From contig NZ_VRLS01000057.1 of assembly GCF_008017825.1 (NCBI RefSeq), positions 1 through 64,000 of the forward strand: a DNA stretch of 64,000 nt, read 5' to 3'. Position numbers and translations under genes: made by a program. The stretch comes from Mesonia sp008017825 (GTDB taxonomy: Bacteria > Bacteroidota > Bacteroidia > Flavobacteriales > Flavobacteriaceae). Of the stretch, positions 15,247 through 22,498 are shown in pieces. Under the pieces are notes generated by a model that saw nothing but the letters and a program-made list of their open reading frames with translations, was not told the DNA's origin and made no database searches. The first letter of the stretch is position 1, and every line of letters starts with the position of its first letter.

Positions 15247-18207
15247 TTATTCGCTATAATCATTAGGCTGAACAGATAAGACCTTCAATACCGTTTCCTC
15301 ATCTCTTAGTATTTCTTTTTTCTTTAAATTTAACGTATAATCTTTACTATTTTGAATAGTATCTCGATAATGTTTTAAAAGATTCGGTACTGTATTATGA
15401 ATGTCAGTGGTAGTCACCCTTATTTTAGTAAAGTATTCTCCATCATTTTCATAGTAGTTATTGCTTACAAGACTTGGAAATTTATTTACTGTAACATTTG
15501 TAAAAGTGGATTTGTAAATTTCTTCTTCAAACGATTGCACATAAATCTCTACTATGTTCACATACTCATCACGAGAAAGACGGTTATTTGTTTTAATAGC
15601 TTCTAATTTCTGTTTTATTTCTTTAAAGTGTAAAAAATCAAACCTAATATAAGTGTAAAATTTTGTAAAAGATTCTAAATTGAGAAACTTCTTATATTCA
15701 ATCAAACCTGCATCTGTAACATCTCTTAATTTATCAAAGACAAAATCTTTATACTTCTGTTTTGACTCAAAAATTGTTGCTGCATGGTCAGATGTTTTAA
15801 GCATTCTAATAGTCCATGTTTCATTTTCAACCATTTGAGCGCAAAGGATCTTAATATCATTATTTTCCCAAAAATCAATGACCAGCGGATTAATATTTTC
15901 AGCGTTATGGAACTTGCTTACTTTGTGATATGCGTGGTAAAAAGTGTAGTCTGTTATTTCCCATAATTGCCCGTTTTTTTCATCAAGAAACGATTTATAA
16001 ATAACTAAAGAGAGTTCTTTCAAATCCTCTTCCAATATGCCCCATTCCGTAAAGTCCAATCTAATTCTATTTTCGCTCAGAAATGTAAGAAATTCCAACT
16101 TTTTGAAAGATTTGTAATCTTCATCTAAAAATTCAGTTTTTATAAATTTCCATAAATTCTCGTTCTTATTGTCTTCATTATTTTCTGATACGACGCTCTT
16201 AATAAAATCACTTAAAATTTGCAACACGTGTATAGAGTGCGCGCCCATTGTTTCAGCATCATTAAAAATATATAATAGTAAACTGATAATATTTTTAATT
16301 TCATCACTATTCTCAGGGGAATAAAATGTAATCCTGTCTATTATGTCTTCTACTTTACCCGCGTCTACAGCTCTCCTTAATGATTCAAAACTATCACCCT
16401 CATTAATAATAGATTGAAATTCTAAATTTGTAAGGTCATTTGCTGTAATTTTCTGCTGTAATAATTTTCGAAGGTTATTACCGAATTTAATAGAAGTATG
16501 TTTTGGATTTTTATTCTCTTTTCCGAATAACACAATCAATGTCTTGCCTAGTAGATCATTTTGATGATTTGATAGCGTACTGCTTTTCAAAGAAGTTTCT
16601 TCTTTCTTCAGTTCGGATGTGATCCTGTAATCATTCAATTTCGGGTTGAATCTACTATTACCTGAAAACAACCTTGTTCTATGTATTAATTTGAATAAAT
16701 CCTTATCCAGATCGTCGCTGCCATCACCTGAGTCTTCTAACTCTCTAAGTTTAGAATCTGGATTGTAAGGAAGAATTTCCTGCCAGTTATTATTTAAAAA
16801 CTTTATTGCTGATGGGAATGACATTTTAAGATATGTAAAGTTTAAAAAGTCATTTGTATCAAGTTCATCAGGTAGCATTTCATAATCAAACACTAACTGA
16901 TTTACCAATCGTTTAGCACCACGATGGTTTGAGATGTAATCGTCAAAAAGATTATTTGTCTGGTAAATAGATTTACTTACTGACTCAATGAATTCAGTTT
17001 TACCTTGAAGTCCAGAATTTTCAAGTTGGGTAATAAAATCTTCTTTGAGTTGAAGTTTATCTATTTCAGGTAGATATACTTCTAACTGGAAAAATTTGTC
17101 CACGAACGTATGGTCGGAAATATCATTATTGCTCACTAAAGTATTGAGTACATAGTCCTTGTCTAAAGCAATTACAAATATAAAATTTCTAAAATTTGCA
17201 GTATTGCGTACCAACTTTAATACTTGTAACACCTCTTTGCTAGATAATCTATCGAGATCGTCAATAAAAACAATAAATCTCTTATTGAGCTTTTCCAATA
17301 CCCGATTGATCTTGCGATAAGTTCCAATTGAGGTATTTTCTGAATATTCTCTTGAAACTCTACGCGCAAAAAATTCTTTGATATTTTTGTTCTTATATAA
17401 TTTTAAAAGTTTATCAGAATACTCCACGATAAAATCTGCAAGTTCTCCATTGTAATTGCTAATCTCTCCACTTAATTGTGTAAAGAATTCAGAAATTATT
17501 TCAGACTCACTATGGTTTAAATACGGTAAAAATTTAAGATGTAAAGTCTGCTGCAGAGGTTCTTCTTCAATCTGTCGTTCCATTAGTTCTATCAAACTAG
17601 ACTTACCGTTCCCCCAAGGACCAACAATACCGATGGTAAAAGACTTTTTAAAGTTAGATTGACTTAGCAGCTCAATAATAGACTTAGCTCTATCTTTATA
17701 ACCTAGTTGATCGTCTTCTAAATTAAGAATAGGGTCGTCTGCCGTAAAGGGGGTAATTTCATAGTTGATTTTAGGAATACCATATTTTCTCCAAAGTAAG
17801 CCATCTAAAAATCCAATAAAAAACCATACAAGCAATAGACCAAGAAGATCTACATACTTTAAACCTGTATCTCCAAAATCTATAAAGAACCAACCATTTC
17901 TATACGAAGTAAATCTCAAAAGCAAATAAACCACTACTGTAAAGCCTAATAATCTCATTAAAAATGAAGAAGGGTTGTATAACTTGAGAATTATTTTATA
18001 AAATATAAACAGAAATCCTACCAGAGCAAGACCCCCTGAAAGCCAAAAAGTTAGGTTATCAAATGATGTAATATCCACCGTGAGATTAGCAGTAATCTTT
18101 TCGTTAAACCAATCCTTGAGCGTCCATACTACTAAAATAAAAATGGTAATTGAGATTATAAATTTTGTAAATGGGGAACGAAAAATGCGGTCAAGGATCT
18201 TAGTCAT
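15247..18207 (-). CDS. Membrane-anchored KAP family P-loop NTPase
   Basis: This 986-aa protein has four predicted membrane segments in the first 140 residues (about 13-29, 53-73, 86-100, 118-137). A cytoplasmic P-loop domain follows: Walker A GPWGNGKSS at 196-204, Walker B FIVFIDDLDRLS near 315 and HRGAKRLVNQLVFDYE in the lid region. This is the KAP architecture, in which the membrane segments normally lie within or near the NTPase. KAP proteins in bacteria are linked to phage exclusion and plasmid-borne defence (the PifA type). The C-terminal ~450 residues are helical and unrecognised, possibly a sensor. It is a single gene, with the conjugative remnant on one side and a convergent-free gap of 275 bp on the other. 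Confidence 0.88.
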   Translation of the reverse strand: MTKILDRIFRSPFTKFIISITIFILVVWTLKDWFNEKITANLTVDITSFDNLTFWLSGGLALVGFLFIFYKIILKLYNPSSFLMRLLGFTVVVYLLLRFTSYRNGWFFIDFGDTGLKYVDLLGLLLVWFFIGFLDGLLWRKYGIPKINYEITPFTADDPILNLEDDQLGYKDRAKSIIELLSQSNFKKSFTIGIVGPWGNGKSSLIELMERQIEEEPLQQTLHLKFLPYLNHSESEIISEFFTQLSGEISNYNGELADFIVEYSDKLLKLYKNKNIKEFFARRVSREYSENTSIGTYRKINRVLEKLNKRFIVFIDDLDRLSSKEVLQVLKLVRNTANFRNFIFVIALDKDYVLNTLVSNNDISDHTFVDKFFQLEVYLPEIDKLQLKEDFITQLENSGLQGKTEFIESVSKSIYQTNNLFDDYISNHRGAKRLVNQLVFDYEMLPDELDTNDFLNFTYLKMSFPSAIKFLNNNWQEILPYNPDSKLRELEDSGDGSDDLDKDLFKLIHRTRLFSGNSRFNPKLNDYRITSELKKEETSLKSSTLSNHQNDLLGKTLIVLFGKENKNPKHTSIKFGNNLRKLLQQKITANDLTNLEFQSIINEGDSFESLRRAVDAGKVEDIIDRITFYSPENSDEIKNIISLLLYIFNDAETMGAHSIHVLQILSDFIKSVVSENNEDNKNENLWKFIKTEFLDEDYKSFKKLEFLTFLSENRIRLDFTEWGILEEDLKELSLVIYKSFLDEKNGQLWEITDYTFYHAYHKVSKFHNAENINPLVIDFWENNDIKILCAQMVENETWTIRMLKTSDHAATIFESKQKYKDFVFDKLRDVTDAGLIEYKKFLNLESFTKFYTYIRFDFLHFKEIKQKLEAIKTNNRLSRDEYVNIVEIYVQSFEEEIYKSTFTNVTVNKFPSLVSNNYYENDGEYFTKIRVTTTDIHNTVPNLLKHYRDTIQNSKDYTLNLKKKEILRDEETVLKVLSVQPNDYSE

Positions 18208-18413
18208 GAAAATCTATTTTTTTAGTAATATATCATTTTTTTATTGACCTATATTAATTTAGTGGTCATATTCGAGATCCCATAACAAGTTTTAAACCCC
18301 AATAAATTATTAGAAGTGAATGTTTATAGATTTTTTCTTTAAGGTATCGATTATCATATACATTAATTTTTTATAAAAAACAAATAAAACTGCTATAATA
18401 ATGCTTATTTAAT

Positions 18414-18421
18414 TATATTTG
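18414..18421 (+). promoter_or_regulatory. Candidate -7 promoter element
   Basis: TATATTTG fits the Bacteroidota TAnnTTTG -7 consensus and lies 62 bp before the lipoprotein start at 18483. No good TTG/TTTG -33 element is visible at the usual spacing, so support is partial. Confidence 0.4.
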
Positions 18422-18482
18422 CGACCATTGATCTTCAACTAATTAAAAGAAGACAAATAAAAAATAACTTTAAAAAAAGACA

Positions 18483-18971
18483 ATGATGAAACGATTAATG
18501 TATTTAAATTTTTTATTGCTTGCACTTGTATTTGCAAGCTGTAGTTCAGATGATGATTCTGGAAACAACAATGGTGGTTCAGAAATTCCAGACACACTAG
18601 CTAGTGGAGAACTGTTTGGTGAACCTTTTACTGCTAACGGCAGTAGTGCAGATCTTACCGAAGGTTTTGGGGAAGAGCGCATTACCGTATTTTTAAGTAG
18701 TGAAGATGTGGATTGTGAAACCAATCAATTCTCCGATGCTTATACTATTACGATTTCAGGACCTCGTTCTGAAGGTACTACCTCTGATGTATTTGTAAAC
18801 TTTAGTGATCCAAATTCTGAAGACTTTATTAGCGTAGGTAGTGGTATCGATTACGAGATAATTTCTATTACCGATACCGAAATTGAGGCCAAAATTCGAG
18901 TAAGCAGCTCAGACGGGGAAAATAACCTTGAGGGTAAATTTACCGCTCCAATCTGTTCTGATGAAGGATAA
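18483..18971 (+). CDS. Putative lipoprotein
   Basis: This 162-aa protein has a lipoprotein leader ending LALVFASC-SSDDD, with Cys near residue 20, then an acidic Asn/Gly-rich linker and a small beta-rich domain. Asp residues after the Cys are typical of flavobacterial lipoproteins, and a surface-export signal is possible. ATG codons at 18483 and 18486 are both possible starts. The last part of the gene and the bases after it occur again at 21970-22066. A strong terminator follows. Function unknown. Confidence 0.85.
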   Translation: MMKRLMYLNFLLLALVFASCSSDDDSGNNNGGSEIPDTLASGELFGEPFTANGSSADLTEGFGEERITVFLSSEDVDCETNQFSDAYTITISGPRSEGTTSDVFVNFSDPNSEDFISVGSGIDYEIISITDTEIEAKIRVSSSDGENNLEGKFTAPICSDEG

Positions 18972-18990
18972 GAATTGAAATAAGATCAAT
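18894..18990. repeat. 97-bp direct repeat, left copy (3' end of lipoprotein gene)
   Basis: This begins ATTCGAGTAAGCAGCTC and ends AAATAAGATCAAT, and covers the final 26 codons of the lipoprotein gene plus 19 bases. The right copy at 21970-22066 has the same length, with five differences that I can count. The repeats bracket the minus-strand immunity-like array. Confidence 0.95.
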
Positions 18991-19023
18991 AAAAAAAGGA
19001 TAGCCTAAAGCTGTCCTTTTTTT
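18991..19023 (+). terminator. Rho-independent terminator after the lipoprotein gene
   Basis: GGATAGC-CTAAA-GCTGTCC is a 7-bp stem (one G-T pair) flanked by A7 and T7 runs. It ends the plus-strand lipoprotein message and may also stop the minus-strand array coming the other way. Confidence 0.9.
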
Positions 19024-19114
19024 ATATTGTAATACATATATCATTATTGAAAATTTTATTTTGTTTTAATACCTTAACTATGCTATGGATTGAATTTACT
19101 TTTTCTCCTAATTA

Positions 19115-19253
19115 CTACTTAAAGTTGATATTTTTTACACTTTTAAACAGTTAGTTTTAAAGCTTACAGATACAAGATCTATAAAATCCTGATAATGGGA
19201 ATAATTGCTTCCTTTCCATTTTCCTGCATTATTAATCAAATCCGATTCCAATA
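19115..19253 (-). pseudogene. Remnant of a fourth soluble array protein (A-type)
   Basis: Translating the minus strand from about 19253 gives SDLINNAGKWKGSNYSHYQ and then DFIDLV, clearly homologous to the first ~25 residues of the three complete A proteins (which read WDLIDYAGNWKGSNSSFYQDFID). The start codon is TTG instead of ATG, and the similarity ends abruptly after FIDLV, with a stop at 19115-19117. It sits at the downstream end of the array, as expected of a decaying last copy. Confidence 0.75.
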
Positions 19254-19266
19254 GAAACCTTATGAG

Positions 19267-19620
19267 TCAAATGTTGTTGTTTAACAAACTGCCCTTAGTA
19301 TTGTGAGATAACTCATATGCAAACCATATGGTTAAAATCGCTAAAATTATATTAAATAAATACCATAAAAATAATCTTATCTTACCGTCTTTTTTAACTT
19401 TCACAACAAGAAAAATATACCATACAAAGGCACCTAATTGAATTAAAAAATTATAATATATCGGATTAGTATATTCAGGGAAAGTTCCAGACAAAGATTG
19501 AGTTAGAAAATCAGAATTAAATATATAGTCTATATAAGGAAATATCATAGCCAACAGAAAAGGGAGAATGTAGGTAATAAGAAAAGATACCAAACTAATT
19601 TTAAAAAGTTTTTTTTCCAT
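19267..19620 (-). CDS. Small membrane protein of the array (B-type, copy 1)
   Basis: This 117-aa protein has three hydrophobic segments (about 8-30, 53-75, 83-105), the shared middle motif EYTNPIYYN, and the ending WFAYELSHNTKGSLLNNN. It is very similar to the B copy at 20666-21013 and more distantly related in layout to that at 20044-20385. It starts 12 bp after A copy 1. Paired small soluble and membrane proteins in tandem copies resemble immunity genes against an effector; that role is inference. Confidence 0.75.
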   Translation of the reverse strand: MEKKLFKISLVSFLITYILPFLLAMIFPYIDYIFNSDFLTQSLSGTFPEYTNPIYYNFLIQLGAFVWYIFLVVKVKKDGKIRLFLWYLFNIILAILTIWFAYELSHNTKGSLLNNNI

Positions 19621-19632
19621 GGTGGGCTAAAT

Positions 19633-19926
19633 TTATTCGTTTTGAAAACCGGTTTCTATAAACTGTAGAAATTTATCCACCAAATATTGCGCATCTCCAG
19701 TTGTATAATTTGGAGAAAGCGAAGTTGGAATAACAGTAAATGAAAGATTATTCTTAAGTTCCATAAAAATTGTTGCAGCATAAGGCTTAACAGCTTTATA
19801 TTTTATATAAAATCCTGCAAAATATAAGAAAGGCGAAATTTCTATAGTACGATCTATAAAATCCTGATAATAGGAAGAATTGCTACCTTTCCAATTGTCC
19901 GCGTAATCATTCAAATCCCATTCCAT
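19633..19926 (-). CDS. Small soluble protein of the array (A-type, copy 1)
   Basis: This 97-aa protein opens MEWDLNDYADNWKGSNSSYY and ends with KFLQFIETGFQNE. The N- and C-terminal thirds are nearly identical to the other A copies, while the middle varies. There is no signal peptide or membrane segment. It pairs with the membrane gene immediately downstream. The variable core between conserved ends is the pattern of an immunity family that diversifies for specificity, though no family was recognised. Confidence 0.75.
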   Translation of the reverse strand: MEWDLNDYADNWKGSNSSYYQDFIDRTIEISPFLYFAGFYIKYKAVKPYAATIFMELKNNLSFTVIPTSLSPNYTTGDAQYLVDKFLQFIETGFQNE

Positions 19927-20043
19927 ATATTTGTTAAATCTTTTAGAGTGAAAAATTAATTACTATTTTTGTGTAAACAGTTTTATCCTGATACTTACAA
20001 ATAACTTTACAAAGCACCTCAGAAATCTATAAATAAAAATTCC

Positions 20044-20385
20044 TTATAGACCCCGTAATCCCGGCTGGAAAGTGATAGATAAATAAACTGTAAATAAAGA
20101 AAATATAACTATTCCAAATAACCAAAGGCATATCAAAATATCTGAAAATGTTATTTTAATTTTCGAACGTGAAAAGGAGAAATAAAAAAAAAGTGTAAAT
20201 TGTATAATACCATTTATATATATTAAAATTGAAGATATAAAATTTTCTTTTGACATAGAAATATTAATTAATGCATTTTTTCCTGGCCCAACTATATTCA
20301 CTATGAACGGAAGGACTATAAAAAGAATTAGTGAAGTCATGCTAATAAAAAATATTTTTTTGTTAATTTTATTAAATCTATTCAT
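20044..20385 (-). CDS. Small membrane protein of the array (B-type, divergent copy 2)
   Basis: This 113-aa protein starts at the ATG at 20383-20385 (MNRFNKINKK) rather than the in-frame ATG 21 bp upstream. That start reproduces the 8-bp overlap with the preceding A gene seen in the third pair. It has three hydrophobic segments. Its sequence differs strongly from the other two B copies even though position and coupling are the same, suggesting replacement or fast divergence. Confidence 0.7.
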   Translation of the reverse strand: MNRFNKINKKIFFISMTSLILFIVLPFIVNIVGPGKNALINISMSKENFISSILIYINGIIQFTLFFYFSFSRSKIKITFSDILICLWLFGIVIFSLFTVYLSITFQPGLRGL

Positions 20386-20650
20386 TTTGATATCCTGTAT
20401 GTACAAATTGTAAAAATTTATTAGTTAGATATTTAACATCTGGAGCAGAGTAGTTGGGGACATCCGAAATATCTAAAAAAGTATCAGAAAGATTAATAAG
20501 TAATTCTGCACCTATTCGGTATTTACTTTCAGTATTCGAAGTAAAATATAGGAATGTTGAAATAGCTAATACACGATCTATAAAATCCTGATAAAAGGAG
20601 GAATTGTTACCTTTCCAATTACCTGCATAATCAATCAAATCGCACTCCAT
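20378..20650 (-). CDS. Small soluble protein of the array (A-type, copy 2)
   Basis: This 90-aa protein opens MECDLIDYAGNWKGNNSSFY and ends KFLQFVHTGYQNE. It is shorter than the other A copies because the central segment is reduced and divergent. Its stop overlaps the start of the divergent B gene by 8 bp (ATGAATAG). It belongs to the same tandem series. Confidence 0.75.
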   Translation of the reverse strand: MECDLIDYAGNWKGNNSSFYQDFIDRVLAISTFLYFTSNTESKYRIGAELLINLSDTFLDISDVPNYSAPDVKYLTNKFLQFVHTGYQNE

Positions 20651-20665
20651 TGAAAATCATATGAA

Positions 20666-21013
20666 TTAAATGTTGTTATTTAATAAACTCCCCTTAGTAT
20701 TAAGAGATAACTCATATGCAAACCAGATTGAAAAACCAGCAATAATGATATTTGTTATGAACCAAAAATATAACCATAAATTCCCTTTATCCTTTACTTT
20801 TTTACTGAAAATATAAAAAAACAAAACCGCAATTTGGATAATAATATTATAATATATAGGATTAGCGTATTCAGGCCACGGACCACGAAGATCACGAGCT
20901 GTTTGAGGAGATACTAAAACCGCTAACCATAGAGGTATAACATAAGTAATAAAAAACGATATCAAACTGATTTTAAAGAGTTTTCTTTCCATACAAGTAA
21001 TTGATTTATTCAT
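20666..21013 (-). CDS. Small membrane protein of the array (B-type, copy 3)
   Basis: This 115-aa protein has MERKLFKISLISFFITYV near the start, EYANPIYYN in the middle and WFAYELSLNTKGSLLNNN at the end, closely matching B copy 1. It overlaps the upstream A gene by 8 bp. Translation could start at the first ATG (overlapping) or at Met8. Three membrane segments are predicted by hydrophobicity. Confidence 0.75.
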   Translation of the reverse strand: MNKSITCMERKLFKISLISFFITYVIPLWLAVLVSPQTARDLRGPWPEYANPIYYNIIIQIAVLFFYIFSKKVKDKGNLWLYFWFITNIIIAGFSIWFAYELSLNTKGSLLNNNI

Positions 21014-21299
21014 TTTGATACCCGCTATAGATAAATTGCAGAAATTTATCTACCAAATATTGCGCATCTTGAGCTGAATAAGTCGGCGCCTGAGATATTG
21101 GAATAATAGTAGATGAGCGGTTATTATGTAGTTCGATGAATATTCTTGAAGCATAGGGCTTAATAATTTTTTTTACTAAATAAAACCCAGAAAAATATAG
21201 GAAAGGCGAAATTGCTATAGTTCGGTCTATAAAATCCTGATAAAATGAAGAGTTACTACCTTTCCAATTGCCAGCGTAATCAATCAAATCCCATTCCAT
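21006..21299 (-). CDS. Small soluble protein of the array (A-type, copy 3)
   Basis: This 97-aa protein opens MEWDLIDYAGNWKGSNSSFY and ends KFLQFIYSGYQNE. It is the first complete pair member downstream of the broken larger gene at 21383-21955. Being next to that gene makes it the likeliest cognate immunity gene if the broken gene was an effector. It overlaps its B partner by 8 bp. Confidence 0.75.
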   Translation of the reverse strand: MEWDLIDYAGNWKGSNSSFYQDFIDRTIAISPFLYFSGFYLVKKIIKPYASRIFIELHNNRSSTIIPISQAPTYSAQDAQYLVDKFLQFIYSGYQNE

Positions 21300-21382
21300 T
21301 GCAAATCTGGTAAACCTTTTGGTATAATGTGTTGTTTTATCATTTAGTATTTGGCTTCCGTAATAGGGTTCAAAAACATCAA

Positions 21383-21955
21383 CTAATCCAGCATAGGATT
21401 AGATGAGGTCACTTCATCATAAGCGGCTTTTAAGCCAAAAGAATTTATATCTCCATATTGATCGGCTGATCCAAACTTCCGACTGTATTGGTCATCAAGC
21501 TCTGTGCTGGTAGGATTGTTAACATATTTATTGTAAATCTCTACTAAAGCAGACGCAATATCGCCAATAAAACTGGCAAAATCTAAAGAATTATCAATTC
21601 CAAAAGCATTTTAATAATAAATATCCGGTAAACTGTCTACCCCTCCATTAAAAAGCACATCAAATCCATATAATGCGTGCGTAATATCCAATAAAATAAC
21701 TTGATGGTAAAAGCACCTTTTAGTTAATGCGTTATAACTATCAGTATCTATTTCATTTTCATTTAAATATCTTAACCTACAATCTAAAAAATCAGGATTA
21801 TAATTTTCAAGAATAAATCCTATGCTAAAAGGCTCTTCCTGTACACTGCATTGATTTTCATGTTCCTGTTTGGCTTCGATATATGGGCATCTGAGCAGCC
21901 TTACTGAAAGCCATTGAATCCAATTTTTCTTAAAATCCTTTTCCACGATAGCCAA
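21383..21955 (-). pseudogene. Larger gene interrupted by an in-frame stop; possible effector remnant
   Basis: From ATG at 21953-21955 the frame runs 114 codons to DSLPDIYY and a TAA. It then continues in the same frame without shift as NAFGIDNSLDFASFIGDIAS to a stop at 21383-21385. The second half is good-looking coding sequence, so a single nonsense change has split a protein of about 190 residues; it may itself be the C-terminal piece of something longer. No family was recognised. Position directly upstream of the A-B pairs suggests a toxin or effector domain with its immunity genes. A genuine shorter protein is the alternative. Confidence 0.65.
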
Positions 21956-21969
21956 ACGAATGCACCTTG

Positions 21970-22066
21970 ATTCGAGTAAGCAGCTCAGACGGGGAAAATA
22001 ACCTTGAGGGTAAATTTATCGCTCCGATCTGTTATGATGAAGAATAATAATTGAAATAAGATCAAT
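21970..22066. repeat. 97-bp direct repeat, right copy
   Basis: This is a near-copy of 18894-18990, carrying the last codons of the lipoprotein gene (frame still open to TAA) without the rest of that gene. The sequence after it differs from that after the left copy. It is evidence that the roughly 3-kb array lies between duplicated ends. Confidence 0.95.
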
Positions 22067-22498
22067 TTTTATTGAGCTTCTACATAACAACAGTTCTATC
22101 TTGTTGAACTATTATTAATTACTTAATATTTTTAACAATTTATTGTTGTTAAATCAACTTATTAAGAAATATATTTTAATTTATTTTATTATAATTGTAT
22201 AGGGCTTTAATTATCCTTATCTAAATTGGAATGAATATGGTGTTCCCAGTTTTTTACTCCATTTAAAAATTAATTTAATCAAATACGGATTCTCTGTATT
22301 GATTTTCTTTTTTTGGTCGACTCCTAAAAAAGGTATTGATTTCATTTAGGATTTTAAGGTATTTTTCTTGTTCCTTTTATAAAAATCAAGCATGTTTTTT
22401 CACCTGAAATTGGTAGTTGAGTCTAGATGATAAATACAAAAGAAAGAACTGTAATCAGGTCTTGAAACAAGCTTACTTTTAATTTAAAAATATAAAAT
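22067..22498. other. Non-coding stretch before the giant-protein genes
   Basis: 432 bp of AT-rich DNA. An inverted repeat TTAACAA...TTGTTAA lies near 22132-22152. A 42-codon minus-strand frame at 22217-22345 (MKSIPFLGVDQKKK...) has no recognisable match and could be chance or a remnant. The promoter of the 22499 gene should lie here, but I see no convincing consensus. Confidence 0.5.

Noticed and set aside
18402..18420. ATGCTTATT shared between 12263-12271 and the lipoprotein promoter region
   Set aside because: Nine bases in AT-rich sequence are expected by chance; no extended match to a guide.
22217..22345. 42-codon minus-strand frame
   Set aside because: It has a start and stop but no recognisable family, neighbour coupling or promoter; chance is as likely.
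22451..22470. Partial match of ATCAGGT...TTGAA upstream of the metzincin gene to the possible guide region near 12238
   Set aside because: The match is only 7 plus 5 bases with an inserted base, in AT-rich DNA; too weak to call an RNA-guided target.
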